Assembly (NCBI GenBank): GCA_902780635.1
Contig: CACZGH010000025.1
Span: forward strand, 1-51,093
DNA from: an uncultured Prevotellaceae bacterium
Lineage (GTDB): Bacteria > Bacteroidota > Bacteroidia > Bacteroidales > Bacteroidaceae
Direction of reading: 5' to 3'
DNA: 51,093 nt
The notes under the pieces: model-generated
Told to the model about the DNA's origin: nothing
Databases searched by the model: none
Seen by the model: only the letters and a program-made list of their open reading frames with translations
Program-made: the position numbers and the translations under genes
Part shown: in pieces, positions 32,664-40,669 of the stretch
Position numbering within the stretch: the first letter of the stretch is position 1
Layout of the letters: each line of letters opens with the position of its first letter

Positions 32664-35600
32664 TCAAAGATGGATTATCGTGATGTTACCAGAGATGCCT
32701 GAGGGGACAAGTTCGTCGGTGGGTTTTGCCAATGGGTAATTTTGTTGGATGGTGCGTTCGGACTCAGGCAAGTGGGCATCACCCACCAGACGGTTCCAGA
32801 GGCAATTGGCCATCCGCAGTTCTATCTGGTTGCTGCCACGACGGAGCAGGCGGCTCACATCGACGGTCCAAGGCGAGCACCACACGATGCCAGCCGACTG
32901 CCCGTTGATGATGACCTCGGTGGCGGTGTTGAGCAAGGGAAGACTCAGCTGATAACTGTGCCGGCGGTTGTAGTGGGGCATTTTAAATGATGCCTTGCAG
33001 ATGGCGGTTCCTGAATAATACTTGATGCGAGGGTCGTCGCTTTGCGTCCAGTCCCCGAGTGTCTGCATGCGGATGGTTTCAGATGGTCCGCCCATCGTGG
33101 CGTCGAAAGATACTGTCCATTCGGACGGTATTACAGGTATCACCTGCGTGCCGGTTTTTTGATTGTCATGCCGCTGATTTCGATTGCCGAAAACAACGAA
33201 GAAAGACTCACGAGGTGCCATGCTGAGTTGTATGGTATTACGGCTATTGGCTTTTGTTGTTGCCAGATGGTGCCTCTCGCCGCTGACAGGGTCCCACAGT
33301 TCTGCCGCATCGGCTTTCGTGGCAAAGGAGAAGATGCCCTCGATGGACTCGTCGCTATGGTTGTTGAGGAAATATATGTCCTCGTCGGTTGTACGTCGAT
33401 GAGCGAAATAGAGCCGTTCGCCGTGAGGCGTCTCCACATCGGGTTGGATGTCTGCATCGCGAAGAGCCTCAGCTAAAGTTCGATGGTCTGTCTGTGGGTC
33501 GTAGATGACGGCGCCCTGTTGGCGCATGAGGTCAATCTGCTGTCGGGCTTGGGTGGTCAGTTGCCCCTCCGATGGTAAAATCATCATGCGATAGCTGACA
33601 CCATCGGGCAGGCAGATGCGGCCATCCTTCGCGGTCATGCGATGCAGCAGGGCATCGGTCGTGAAGGCATCGAAATCATAGCCCTGTGGCAGTTCGGGCA
33701 ACCGATGGCTCAGGGTGCGCATGGGAACGTCGTCACCCAGATAGATACAGATATCGCTGACGGGCTTGCCCTGGCGCATCATCCACGAGCAGCGTGCCTG
33801 ATAGTCCCAAAAGGGGTGGCTCATGGGCCACAGCGTGTTCTTACGGTTGAGCACATACTGCCGTCCATTGGCAGTATTCAGACGGTTGTCAAGCCAAGGC
33901 TGGTACGCCACGGCACAGACCACGAGTTCGTTGATACCGAAACAGTAGGCATAGTCGGCCAGGTTCTTGATGTCGGCGAGGGTGTGCTTGTAGGTGACAT
34001 CCGTGAATGCCTCGCCCGAGGCAATCGGCTTGCCGTAGAGATGGGCTGACGACGAGCAGTCCTTGATGTCGTAGTTGCCCTCGGTCTGATAGCCCCAGAA
34101 TTCTGCCTGCGGTTTGTCCACCAGTTTTTTCACCTCAATCGCATCGCCTGCCATGCAGAGCGCACCGCCGACGGCCTGGGCGGTGAGTGTCAGGCATGCT
34201 CCCGATGTCCCATATCCGATCTGCTTTTCGGTATGGCAGAGACGATTCATCTCGCCATAGTACCGGTCGGTGATTAGGTCGCTGATGGTGCGGCGCAGGT
34301 CGTATAGGAAACGGTCGGACTCCTCGGCCGAACCAACGACAAAACCCGCCATCACGGGGAGATACTTCCGCATGTCGTAGCCACGGAGCCGGCGGAACTC
34401 GTCCTCGAAACCCACGGTCCAGTTCTGCGGACCCGCCTCATGGCTGTCCATACAGATGCCCTGAAGCACCCCGCCATGGGCGCGGATGCTGTCGATGACG
34501 GGTTTCACATAACTCTGCCATTGCAGGCGCGCTCCCTCAACGGACAGTTTGTCACATTCCAGACCGAGGGCCTCCTTGCGACCATGCTTGGTATGGCCAC
34601 CGTTAGACACGGAGAGGAAACGCAGCACGAGCCACTTGCCCTGAGGCATTTTCTGCCACGAGACCGTGCCGTCGGCAGCGACCATGGACGTCAGGTCGAT
34701 GGCTCGCGAGAAGTCGGCCAACTCACCTGGTGCATACCGTGGTGTCTGGTCAGCATCGATGAACTCAGATATCAGACTGGCTTTTTGTTGCCAGGCATCG
34801 ACGGAGGCACGGGCAGAGAGGGTGATATGGCTGAAAGTCAAGGTCGTGTCTGTCGGGACGATGCGAAACCAACGGGCGGTCACCTTTTGGAAGGCAACCG
34901 TCTGGAGTTTGATGCCGCCGAGGTTGCGGTATCGGGGACGAAGGTCGCAAACCTTATAGAAAGAAACGCCATCCTCAGAGGCCTGCAGTTCCGCCACAGA
35001 TGAGAGAGGTGTGAAGCCACATCCGAAGAATTCATTCGGACGAGCATCGAGTTTGAAATGCGAGGGCGGCACCTGCATGGATGAGGTGCGGGCCTTACCT
35101 CGTGCCGACACCTCGTAGGTGATGCTGCGGGCGGTGAAGGGCCGTTCAAAGTTGATTGACAGTTCCGGCATTTGTACTTGTTCCAACAACTCCTCCTGAT
35201 AAGGAAGGGCGATGACGGCCACATCGTGATGCCAATTGCCAGGCATCTTTTCCGGCAAAGGCATCTGGAAGGTCAGGTCGCGGCCTCCTTCCACAATCAT
35301 CTCCGTACATGCCAGCGACTGCATGCTTCTGTCGGGTGTAATCCATTTGCCACCAGCGACATAGCCATTGCCGCAGTTGACCTCAAAACTGAGTCCGAGC
35401 CGCCGGGCTTCCTGTGAAGAGAACAGCAGTTCGTCCCACCACTCAGGCGAAAACACCTTGGATGCCCCCTCACCATCGCCATGCACCTGGTCGTAATAGA
35501 CCACTCCGCCAACCCCCTGTTGCTTGAAAGCCTCGAGGTCGGCAGTGATGCCCTCATGGGTTCCGACCGTCTCACCATGAAACCACCATACCTTCGTGCG

Positions 35601-35702
35601 TGCCGTATCCTGCGGATGGTCGAAACCGTAGGCGAGCGGCGTCTGTGCAATGCTGGGGATGGTGACGGCCCATAATAAAAGTAATGCGACTGTTTGTCTC
35701 AT
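32664..35702 (-). CDS. GH106-like alpha-L-rhamnosidase family glycosidase
   Basis: About 1012 residues with signal peptide (MRQTVALLLLWAVTIPSIAQ). The start of the catalytic part (TKVWWFHGETVGTHEGITAD, LEAFKQQGVGGVVYYDQVHG) is typical of the GH106 group of Bacteroidetes, as are FSPEWWDELLFSSQEARRLG and GICMDSHEAGPQNWT. The C-terminal 170 residues form a beta-sandwich carbohydrate-binding-like domain (FKMPHYNRRHSYQLSLPLLN, TATEVIINGQSAGIVWCSPW). GH106 enzymes remove rhamnose from plant pectins and other glycans. No SusC/SusD pair or other polysaccharide-utilisation genes are adjacent. The stop codon lies within a repeat fragment shared with the ndk promoter array. Confidence 0.8.
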   Translation of the reverse strand: MRQTVALLLLWAVTIPSIAQTPLAYGFDHPQDTARTKVWWFHGETVGTHEGITADLEAFKQQGVGGVVYYDQVHGDGEGASKVFSPEWWDELLFSSQEARRLGLSFEVNCGNGYVAGGKWITPDRSMQSLACTEMIVEGGRDLTFQMPLPEKMPGNWHHDVAVIALPYQEELLEQVQMPELSINFERPFTARSITYEVSARGKARTSSMQVPPSHFKLDARPNEFFGCGFTPLSSVAELQASEDGVSFYKVCDLRPRYRNLGGIKLQTVAFQKVTARWFRIVPTDTTLTFSHITLSARASVDAWQQKASLISEFIDADQTPRYAPGELADFSRAIDLTSMVAADGTVSWQKMPQGKWLVLRFLSVSNGGHTKHGRKEALGLECDKLSVEGARLQWQSYVKPVIDSIRAHGGVLQGICMDSHEAGPQNWTVGFEDEFRRLRGYDMRKYLPVMAGFVVGSAEESDRFLYDLRRTISDLITDRYYGEMNRLCHTEKQIGYGTSGACLTLTAQAVGGALCMAGDAIEVKKLVDKPQAEFWGYQTEGNYDIKDCSSSAHLYGKPIASGEAFTDVTYKHTLADIKNLADYAYCFGINELVVCAVAYQPWLDNRLNTANGRQYVLNRKNTLWPMSHPFWDYQARCSWMMRQGKPVSDICIYLGDDVPMRTLSHRLPELPQGYDFDAFTTDALLHRMTAKDGRICLPDGVSYRMMILPSEGQLTTQARQQIDLMRQQGAVIYDPQTDHRTLAEALRDADIQPDVETPHGERLYFAHRRTTDEDIYFLNNHSDESIEGIFSFATKADAAELWDPVSGERHHLATTKANSRNTIQLSMAPRESFFVVFGNRNQRHDNQKTGTQVIPVIPSEWTVSFDATMGGPSETIRMQTLGDWTQSDDPRIKYYSGTAICKASFKMPHYNRRHSYQLSLPLLNTATEVIINGQSAGIVWCSPWTVDVSRLLRRGSNQIELRMANCLWNRLVGDAHLPESERTIQQNYPLAKPTDELVPSGISGNITIIHL

Positions 35703-35792
35703 GATGGGTGATGTGTGGTATGCAATGTGTTTGCAAAAATATAAAGTAAATGGCATATATGGCTCTCGATGATTCATTTTTTTGTTGCCCCA

Positions 35793-35824
35793 CTTGTGAA
35801 TCTTCTGCAAAAGGTTTATTTTTG
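35793..35824 (+). promoter_or_regulatory. promoter of metallophosphoesterase operon
   Basis: CTTG (35793-35796), 20 nt, TATTTTTG (35817-35824). The -7 box is perfect and the -33 box has one mismatch. It ends 30 bases before the ATG at 35855. Confidence 0.55.
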
Positions 35825-35854
35825 CACAGTTGTTGATGAAAAAATGCTTTCCTC

Positions 35855-36982
35855 ATGCGGAACAACTCAACCATTTCAGAGAGAAGTCAAAACAAGAGCA
35901 ATCCCTATAAAATGTGGTTGCTGGCTCCACCTGTCATCCTTTTGACGGTGATTTCGGACATCATTATCTGGAATGGGGTGTTTCCTTCACTGGACTTGAC
36001 TTGGAAATGGATGGTGTGTTTGCCAACTGCCATTATCCTTTGCCTGATGGTCGCTGTTATTTCAGGTCATGGAGGCAACCGAAGCTTGCAGCTGTTCATC
36101 GACTCGTTGTTGTTTTTGGCTGTTCCCAAACTGGTGTTCTCCGTCTTCGCCTGGCCTTTCGGATGGGTGTGTGGACTTATAGTGTCTGCTATAGTCATCA
36201 TTCTCTTCACGTATGCCACCACTTATGGTTGGCTGAAGCTGACCGTCAAGAAGGAGGATTTGGTTTTTCCTGACCTTCCAGATGCGTTTGATGGCTATCG
36301 GATTCTCCAAATTTCCGATTTTCATATAGGCACATTCTCCAATCATCCGGAATTCATCGAGAAAATGGTCACTACGGCAAACAGTTTGAATGCCGACCTC
36401 ATCGTGTTCACAGGTGACTTAATCAACACCAGCGTAAGTGAAATCAAGCCCTTTACACAAATGCTGTCACAGTTGAAAGCCAAGGACGGGAAACTGTCCA
36501 TCTTGGGAAACCACGACTACATGGACACACAAAATGTGGTGAGAGCCGAAAAGGAGATGGGGTGGAACCTGCTGCTGGACAGCCATATCGAAATGCACAA
36601 GGGGCAGCACACCATCTACATCATCGGTGTGGAGCACACTGGAAAACCGCCTTTCGAGTCAAGAGGAAACTTGAAGCAGGCGCTCGCCGGTGTCCCTAAT
36701 GATGCGTTTAAAATCCTGCTTACCCACGACCCTTCCCATTGGAGGATGGAAGTGCTCGACACAACAGATATCCAACTCTCACTGTCAGGACACACCCATG
36801 GCGGTCAGCTTAAGATAGGCTGGTTCTCTCCTGCCGGATTGATATGCCGTGAATTTGCAGGCATATACACCCAACAAGGGAGGACGCTCTATGTATCTAT
36901 GGGCGTTGGAGGAAGAATCCCCTTCAGATTAGGCGCATGGCCTGAAATCAACTTACTGACTCTTAGAAACAAGCTCTCGTAA
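35855..36982 (+). CDS. membrane-anchored metallophosphoesterase
   Basis: A 375-residue protein with about four N-terminal membrane helices (residues 20-125) and a calcineurin-like phosphoesterase domain after residue 145. All five metal-site blocks are present: D155-F-H157 (ISDFHIG), GD187-188 (FTGDLI), GNH218-220 with D221, LLTHDPSHW and GHTHGGQ. It resembles YkuE/YaeI-type enzymes, some of which act on lipids such as UDP-diacylglucosamine-like substrates; the substrate here is not known. The stop overlaps the next start by one base (TAATG), so the pair is cotranslated. Confidence 0.9.
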   Translation: MRNNSTISERSQNKSNPYKMWLLAPPVILLTVISDIIIWNGVFPSLDLTWKWMVCLPTAIILCLMVAVISGHGGNRSLQLFIDSLLFLAVPKLVFSVFAWPFGWVCGLIVSAIVIILFTYATTYGWLKLTVKKEDLVFPDLPDAFDGYRILQISDFHIGTFSNHPEFIEKMVTTANSLNADLIVFTGDLINTSVSEIKPFTQMLSQLKAKDGKLSILGNHDYMDTQNVVRAEKEMGWNLLLDSHIEMHKGQHTIYIIGVEHTGKPPFESRGNLKQALAGVPNDAFKILLTHDPSHWRMEVLDTTDIQLSLSGHTHGGQLKIGWFSPAGLICREFAGIYTQQGRTLYVSMGVGGRIPFRLGAWPEINLLTLRNKLS

Positions 36983-37554
36983 TGAAAAAAATACTTGTTT
37001 TTTACCTCATAGGTTATGTCTTGGTTGTAGGAACAATGTTGCTGTTGTCCTATATTTGGAATGACACTTGCAACAACTTGCTCTACGATGGGTCACGCTG
37101 TTTCATCATAGAAAACAGGGCAGAGGACATCAAAAGAGTCACACTCTGCGTGTTTAAGGAAGAATTGGTGTGGAGGCTCCTGCCAATTCTGATATCATCA
37201 GTCCTCATCGTGTTTTTGAAAGACAAATGGATGAAACGCATTGCCATCGTTTTGTCTGTAGCCGCCATCATATACATTCAGTTGATATTCGGCGCCAAGC
37301 ATTGGAGTCCTTTATCAGATTACCCGCGCTACCACAATATCCTCATGCAGGGTGGAACGGGGTGTATTTTGGCCATAACCTATATTTGCGTCCTCTGCCT
37401 CACATGGAAAATGCTTTTGTTGATCAATATCAACAGCAAAAGTACCTGCTCCAAAATCAGAAACCTCATCATCTGCCATATTATGGCTTACTGCTCTTCT
37501 GTCATCGTCCACGCATTGTCCAATACGATAATCGTCATCACACAGACATTTTAA
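36982..37554 (+). CDS. small CPBP-type (CAAX protease-like) membrane protein
   Basis: A 190-residue protein with about five membrane helices. The three CPBP/Abi signature motifs appear in the right order: EExxxR as E60-E61-L-V-W-R65 (KEELVWRLLPI), FxxxH as F103-GAK-H107, and HxxxN as H177-ALS-N181. These are the glutamate, histidine and asparagine positions of the Rce1-type intramembrane protease. The family averages 220-280 residues, so this is a short member. It is translationally coupled to the metallophosphoesterase. Known roles include prenyl-protein processing and bacteriocin immunity; which applies here is not evident. Confidence 0.7.
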   Translation: MKKILVFYLIGYVLVVGTMLLLSYIWNDTCNNLLYDGSRCFIIENRAEDIKRVTLCVFKEELVWRLLPILISSVLIVFLKDKWMKRIAIVLSVAAIIYIQLIFGAKHWSPLSDYPRYHNILMQGGTGCILAITYICVLCLTWKMLLLININSKSTCSKIRNLIICHIMAYCSSVIVHALSNTIIVITQTF

Positions 37555-37627
37555 GCGGTTGACATACAGAAGCTAAAGAAAGAGCAGCTCGATGACATCC
37601 TGCGGCGGCACTAATCCTATGTACCCA

Positions 37628-37640
37628 TGACAAATTGTCA
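37628..37640. promoter_or_regulatory. palindrome, possible activator site
   Basis: TGACAA-A-TTGTCA, a perfect 6-bp inverted repeat with one central base, centred about 74 bp before the predicted sigma-54 transcription start. Position and symmetry fit an enhancer-binding-protein site; this is inference. Confidence 0.4.
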
Positions 37641-37680
37641 CAAGTTCCATGTTTTTTACGCTAAAACAGGGGGAAATAGT

Positions 37681-37697
37681 TTGGCACGGTTTTTGCG
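37681..37697 (+). promoter_or_regulatory. sigma-54 promoter (-24/-12)
   Basis: TTGGCACG-GTTT-TTGCG matches the sigma-54 consensus YTGGCACG-N4-TTGCW at all positions except the last. The invariant GG (37683-37684) and GC (37695-37696) are separated by exactly 10 bases. Transcription would start near 37708, 34 bases before the ATG at 37742. Confidence 0.85.
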
Positions 37698-37711
37698 TAT
37701 ATTTTACGCAA
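37693..37711. promoter_or_regulatory. inverted repeat over -12 box and start site
   Basis: TTGCGTA (37693-37699), 5 nt, TACGCAA (37705-37711). This perfect 7-bp inverted repeat runs from the -12 element to the predicted transcription start and could be an operator or an RNA 5' hairpin. Confidence 0.45.
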
Positions 37712-37741
37712 TGCTTTATGTTTAATCTTTAAAGAAAATTT

Positions 37742-38158
37742 ATGCAGTACACAATTCAAGATTTGCTGAAGGGCGCAAAAGCCATGTCGAGAAGTGTTTT
37801 TGGTAGGAGAGACGAGTATCAAATCAAGTTCAACCACGAGGACGATGGTCTCTGGTATGTGGATTTCCCCAACTGGCCTTTCGACCATCACAATCTCCTG
37901 ATGGTAAATGGTGCCGATGAGATGTGCGCCTTCCTGTCGGACGACGATGTCACCACTGAAGTTCTGGTGCGCCCGTCGAACAAGCGCCTCCAGCTCGAAG
38001 GCTATGCCGAACTGGTGCAGAAGGAGCACTCGCTGACAGGCGGCTCCACCTATGAGGTGCGCAATCTAAAGGGTTTCAACCGCAACATCTGGCTTTGCCC
38101 TGTCACCCTGTTTGTATTAGGAAAGTATCCCAAATACATGTATGTGAAGAAGGCATAA
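37742..38158 (+). CDS. DUF6717-like protein, sigma-54 dependent
   Basis: A 138-residue soluble protein. The segment DGLWYVDFPNWPF, then LLMVNGADEMCAFLSDD, and the end IWLCPVTLFVLGKYPKYMYV match my memory of DUF6717 (W-V-D ... GAD ... WLCP ... P-K-x-x-Y-V-K). Function is unknown. Base composition is like the chromosome rather than the AT-rich region downstream. It is preceded by a sigma-54 promoter and followed by a strong terminator, so it is a single-gene unit under activator control, for example in nitrogen, stress or envelope responses. Which signal applies cannot be read from the sequence. Confidence 0.75.
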   Translation: MQYTIQDLLKGAKAMSRSVFGRRDEYQIKFNHEDDGLWYVDFPNWPFDHHNLLMVNGADEMCAFLSDDDVTTEVLVRPSNKRLQLEGYAELVQKEHSLTGGSTYEVRNLKGFNRNIWLCPVTLFVLGKYPKYMYVKKA

Positions 38159-38180
38159 GTAGGAGAAGTCCATAACGGTA

Positions 38181-38394
38181 TAAGGCAACAGCCATTCCCC
38201 GCTCCTCCAGGATTTGGAGGGAGCGGGGATATTTTTTGCTGAATGGACGGTAAGGGAAACTAATAAAACGCCTTGTAAATCAATGACTTACAAAGTGCTT
38301 GCAGTATCTCATGCCGTTCTTTTCTCGAATCAATTTTTAGAAGATTTAGATAAGATATGGGAACTAAGGCATTGGATACCCGACCCAACTAAGC
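38181..38394 (+). repeat. direct repeat, copy 1 (214 bp)
   Basis: This segment reappears at 45202-45418, about 7 kb away, in the same orientation. It contains the terminator, a spacer and the start of a small frame (MTYKVLAVSHAVLFSNQFLE, then DLDKIWELRHWIPDPTK). The last 63 bp are identical in both copies. Directly after copy 1 begins the tail of a tyrosine recombinase gene. Confidence 0.85.
38197..38236 (+). terminator. strong intrinsic terminator
   Basis: CCCCGCTCCTCCA (38197-38209) pairs with TGGAGGGAGCGGGG (38215-38228), a 13-bp GC-rich stem with one bulged base, followed by ATATTTTTT. It ends the sigma-54-dependent gene. A decayed version is in repeat copy 2 near 45218. Confidence 0.85.
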
Positions 38395-38397
38395 GCC

Positions 38398-38559
38398 CGC
38401 CACTCCTGTGCCGTCAACCTCCTCAACAATGGCAACAACATCAAGACTGTCGCCAGCATCCTTGGTCATAGCGGATTGAAGCACATTGAGAAATATACCC
38501 GCGCCATAGACAAGCTGAAGCAGGATGCCATCAACAGCCTGCCGGAACTGAACATATAG
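38398..38559 (+). pseudogene. C-terminal remnant of tyrosine recombinase
   Basis: The frame reads RHSCAVNLLNNGNNIKTVAS, then ILGHSGLKHIEKYTRAIDKL and KQDAINSLPELNI before TAG. This is the end of a Bacteroidetes tyrosine recombinase: H-x-x-R-adjacent RHS, the LGH histidine and the KYTR tyrosine nucleophile. The first 300 or so residues are missing. The fragment begins four bases after the end of repeat copy 1, so the remnant and repeat share a breakpoint. It is evidence of an older integrated element. It does not derive from the integrase at 45835, whose end reads differently. Confidence 0.85.
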
Positions 38560-38574
38560 GCAGCTGATGTCGAA

Positions 38575-38612
38575 CAAAAGGGAAAGGAAGGAATTTTTCT
38601 TTTTCCCTTTTG
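38575..38612. terminator. hairpin after recombinase remnant
   Basis: CAAAAGGGAAA (38575-38585) and TTTCCCTTTTG (38602-38612) form a perfect 11-bp stem with a 16-nt loop, 15 bases past the recombinase stop codon. It probably terminated the recombinase gene. Confidence 0.6.
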
Positions 38613-38679
38613 TCCCGATAATAAGTTTGGTACGAATTGTGTATATATAGCAATGGGATGGACTAAACTGTCAAAGAAA

Positions 38680-38982
38680 CTCCAACGCATCGTTGGAGAA
38701 ATCCAAACGTCGAAAAACCAAGACACTATAATACTTTAGCATGGTAAAGTATTAGAAAATGGATGTGAATTTCTGAAACGGGCTGTTTCAGAATTGCTGT
38801 AATTAGAGAGTCTAAGCGAAGCAAAACTGCACCAGCTTGATGCAGAATTTGCCAATGTGAAATCCACCATGTTGGTGGAGAAATTCTGATTTCAATTGCA
38901 CTGGGAAAAATGCAACGGGTCGTTGCAGAAAGCAGACCATTGGGGCAAAATGAATAAATCACATTGAGGACAGTCCCCAATG
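38680..38982. other. series of perfect hairpins in gene-less region
   Basis: Between the recombinase remnant and the gene ending at 39064 no intact gene is seen over about 500 bp. The region holds hairpins at 38680-38698 (8 bp, loop 3), 38729-38754 (10 bp, loop 6), 38771-38793 (9 bp, loop 5), 38827-38845 (5 bp plus 2), 38863-38879 (7 bp, loop 3), 38911-38927 (7 bp, loop 3) and 38938-38982 (8 bp, long loop). Short protein-like stretches with stops (KVLENGCEFLKRAVSELL; MQRVVAESRPLGQNE) suggest decayed coding sequence. Confidence 0.6.
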
Positions 38983-39063
38983 ATCATATATCCCATGCTT
39001 TGGAAAACCTAATCAATCCTTACAAGATTGAAAAATAATCAAAGTGATCATGGTTACTTCTTT

Positions 39064-39567
39064 TCATTCTCGTGTCCTTTCTATCATAACGAACAACTTG
39101 CTGAGTTTCAATATTGGCCGGCCAAGGTAGGTTGAAGTGTTATATCCATTGACCTTTGCCCAATCAACAATGTCATTTCGATTTTCCCCTGGGTAGTAAA
39201 TAGATAGGAGTTTCTGGTCAACCATGTCCTTCCAAATCAATGGCGTCTCCATAGCCTCTATATCACCGACAGAGGCTATTCCAAGGGCAATTGCCGTGGG
39301 ACTTTTTACCAAATCTCCTTTCTCTGGTGTTGGAGTTGTTGCAAGATTTTTCTTTACATCATCAATAAACAACTTGAGTGTCAATAGGTCTTGAGCAAGT
39401 TCCAATTCTGCGATGAGGTCAATCTCTGTATTCACACGCTGATGCAACATGCTTCCTTCTGCGTGGCCTAACTGCTTCAGTCCCCAATGAGTTTGAAAAC
39501 GAAGGGTCTCAACGGCTCTCTTCTTTGAGAGAACATCTCTTTTTTTCTGATTCTTTTTCTTTGCCAT
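39064..39567 (-). CDS. hypothetical protein
   Basis: A 167-residue protein of unknown family. The N-terminus is very basic (MAKKKNQKKRDVLSKKRAVE), followed by LRFQTHWGLKQLGHAEGSML and a helical segment with ELELAQDLLTLKLFIDDVKK. The C-terminal part (PLIWKDMVDQKLLSIYYPGE, NRNDIVDWAKVNGYNTSTYL, GRPILKLSKLFVMIERTR) is protein-like throughout. ATG 39567 is chosen; the longer upstream frame is low in credible codons and would overlap the promoter region of the divergent WYL gene. The basic start suggests nucleic-acid binding. It is divergent from the nuclease-rich set at 39760-44561 and may belong to it. Confidence 0.6.
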   Translation of the reverse strand: MAKKKNQKKRDVLSKKRAVETLRFQTHWGLKQLGHAEGSMLHQRVNTEIDLIAELELAQDLLTLKLFIDDVKKNLATTPTPEKGDLVKSPTAIALGIASVGDIEAMETPLIWKDMVDQKLLSIYYPGENRNDIVDWAKVNGYNTSTYLGRPILKLSKLFVMIERTRE

Positions 39568-39759
39568 AATAAATGAAATATTGACGTCTGCCTTATATAT
39601 TATACGATAGAATTTTCCTTTAGAGGGTAAAATCGCCATATAGGTATGCAAAAACGCTGCATAGAATATAAAATAAATTAAAAAATCCCGGTTATCTTTA
39701 TGGTATGAATACATTATTCCTATGTTTTTATACCTTTGCATACGATACATTGAAAAAAC

Positions 39760-40669
39760 ATGATAAGCAAAACAATCAATCGATATATCTGGCTGCTGGA
39801 TACCTTACAAAAGAAGAAGAAACTGACCTTTGAGGAAATTAGCGACTTATGGAGAGAGAGCGGTATCGGGGATGGCAAGCCCCTGCCGCTTCGTACCTTT
39901 CATCAGCATCGCGATGCTATTGAGGAATTGTTTGGAGTGAAAATCAAATGCGACCTCAAAGATGGTTATCAATATTTCATCGACAATCCCCAGGCGATGC
40001 GTGATGACAGAACCCGTCGATGGCTGCTCAATTCGTTCTCGCTGTCGAACATGATTATTGCTGGGCACAATATGAATGGCAGAATTCTATTTGAGAACGT
40101 TCCTCGTGGCACAGAATATCTGCAACCAGTGATTGAATCAATGCAACAGAACAAGGTGTTGAAGTTGGATTATCAATCGTTTAGCGAACATCTTAAAACC
40201 TATCATATGGAGGCATACGCTATGAAGGTATACCATCTAACGATGGTACATTGTAGGTAGGCTTCAAGAACAGGATGCTATCCGGCAACTTGCATTAGAC
40301 AGGATAATGGAGATGGAGATGACTGATGATTCGTATGAGGTGCCAAATTCTTTCGATGCAGAAAAGTATTACGCAAATACCATTGGTGTTTTCGTGAATG
40401 AAGACATGAAGCCCCAGAAGGTACGCATCCGTGTCTATGGAAAACAAGTGGAGTATCTGCGTACACTTCCATTACACCGTTCTCAAGAAGAAGTGCTGAC
40501 CAAGCATGAGCAGTTCAGTGAATTTCAGTATCGGCTATGTCTTAATCCTGAACTCTCCACCCAATTGTTGGCAATGGGTGAGAATGTAGAGGTGCTGGAA
40601 CCGATGGAACTGAGAGAGGAGATTAAAAGGAGATTAGAAGATTGTTTAACTAAATATAGTACATTATGA
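39760..40669 (+). pseudogene. WYL-domain transcriptional regulator, frameshifted
   Basis: The first part (39760-40260) gives an N-terminal helix-turn-helix (NRYIWLLDTLQKKKKLTFEE, WRESGIGDGKPLPLRTFHQH) and the beginning of the WYL domain up to MEAYAMKVY. The reading then continues in another frame from about 40241 as RWYIVGRLQEQDAIRQLALD, then RIMEMEMTDDSYEVPNSF and on to 40669. RWYIVG is the WYL-type core strand. One extra base at about 40234-40240 explains the break; the total length is one more than a multiple of three. WYL proteins commonly repress defence operons and bind ligands or nucleic acids. It ends in a four-base overlap with the next gene. Confidence 0.85.

Noticed and set aside
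33042-33476. Plus-strand frames opposite the GH106-like gene
   Set aside because: Shadows within a long coding region with a signal peptide and family motifs on the minus strand.
35734-35741. Minus-strand TATTTTTG box before the glycosidase gene
   Set aside because: It matches a -7 box, but no TTTG lies at 19-21 nt; not listed as a promoter.
37555-37614. Short plus-strand frame ending KKEQLDDILRRH
   Set aside because: It looks like the tail of a lost gene after the CPBP stop, but 19 codons without a start or partner are too little to annotate.
38466-38980. Two minus-strand frames of 84-86 residues
   Set aside because: They are opposite the recombinase remnant and the hairpin series; composition is atypical and no motif is seen.
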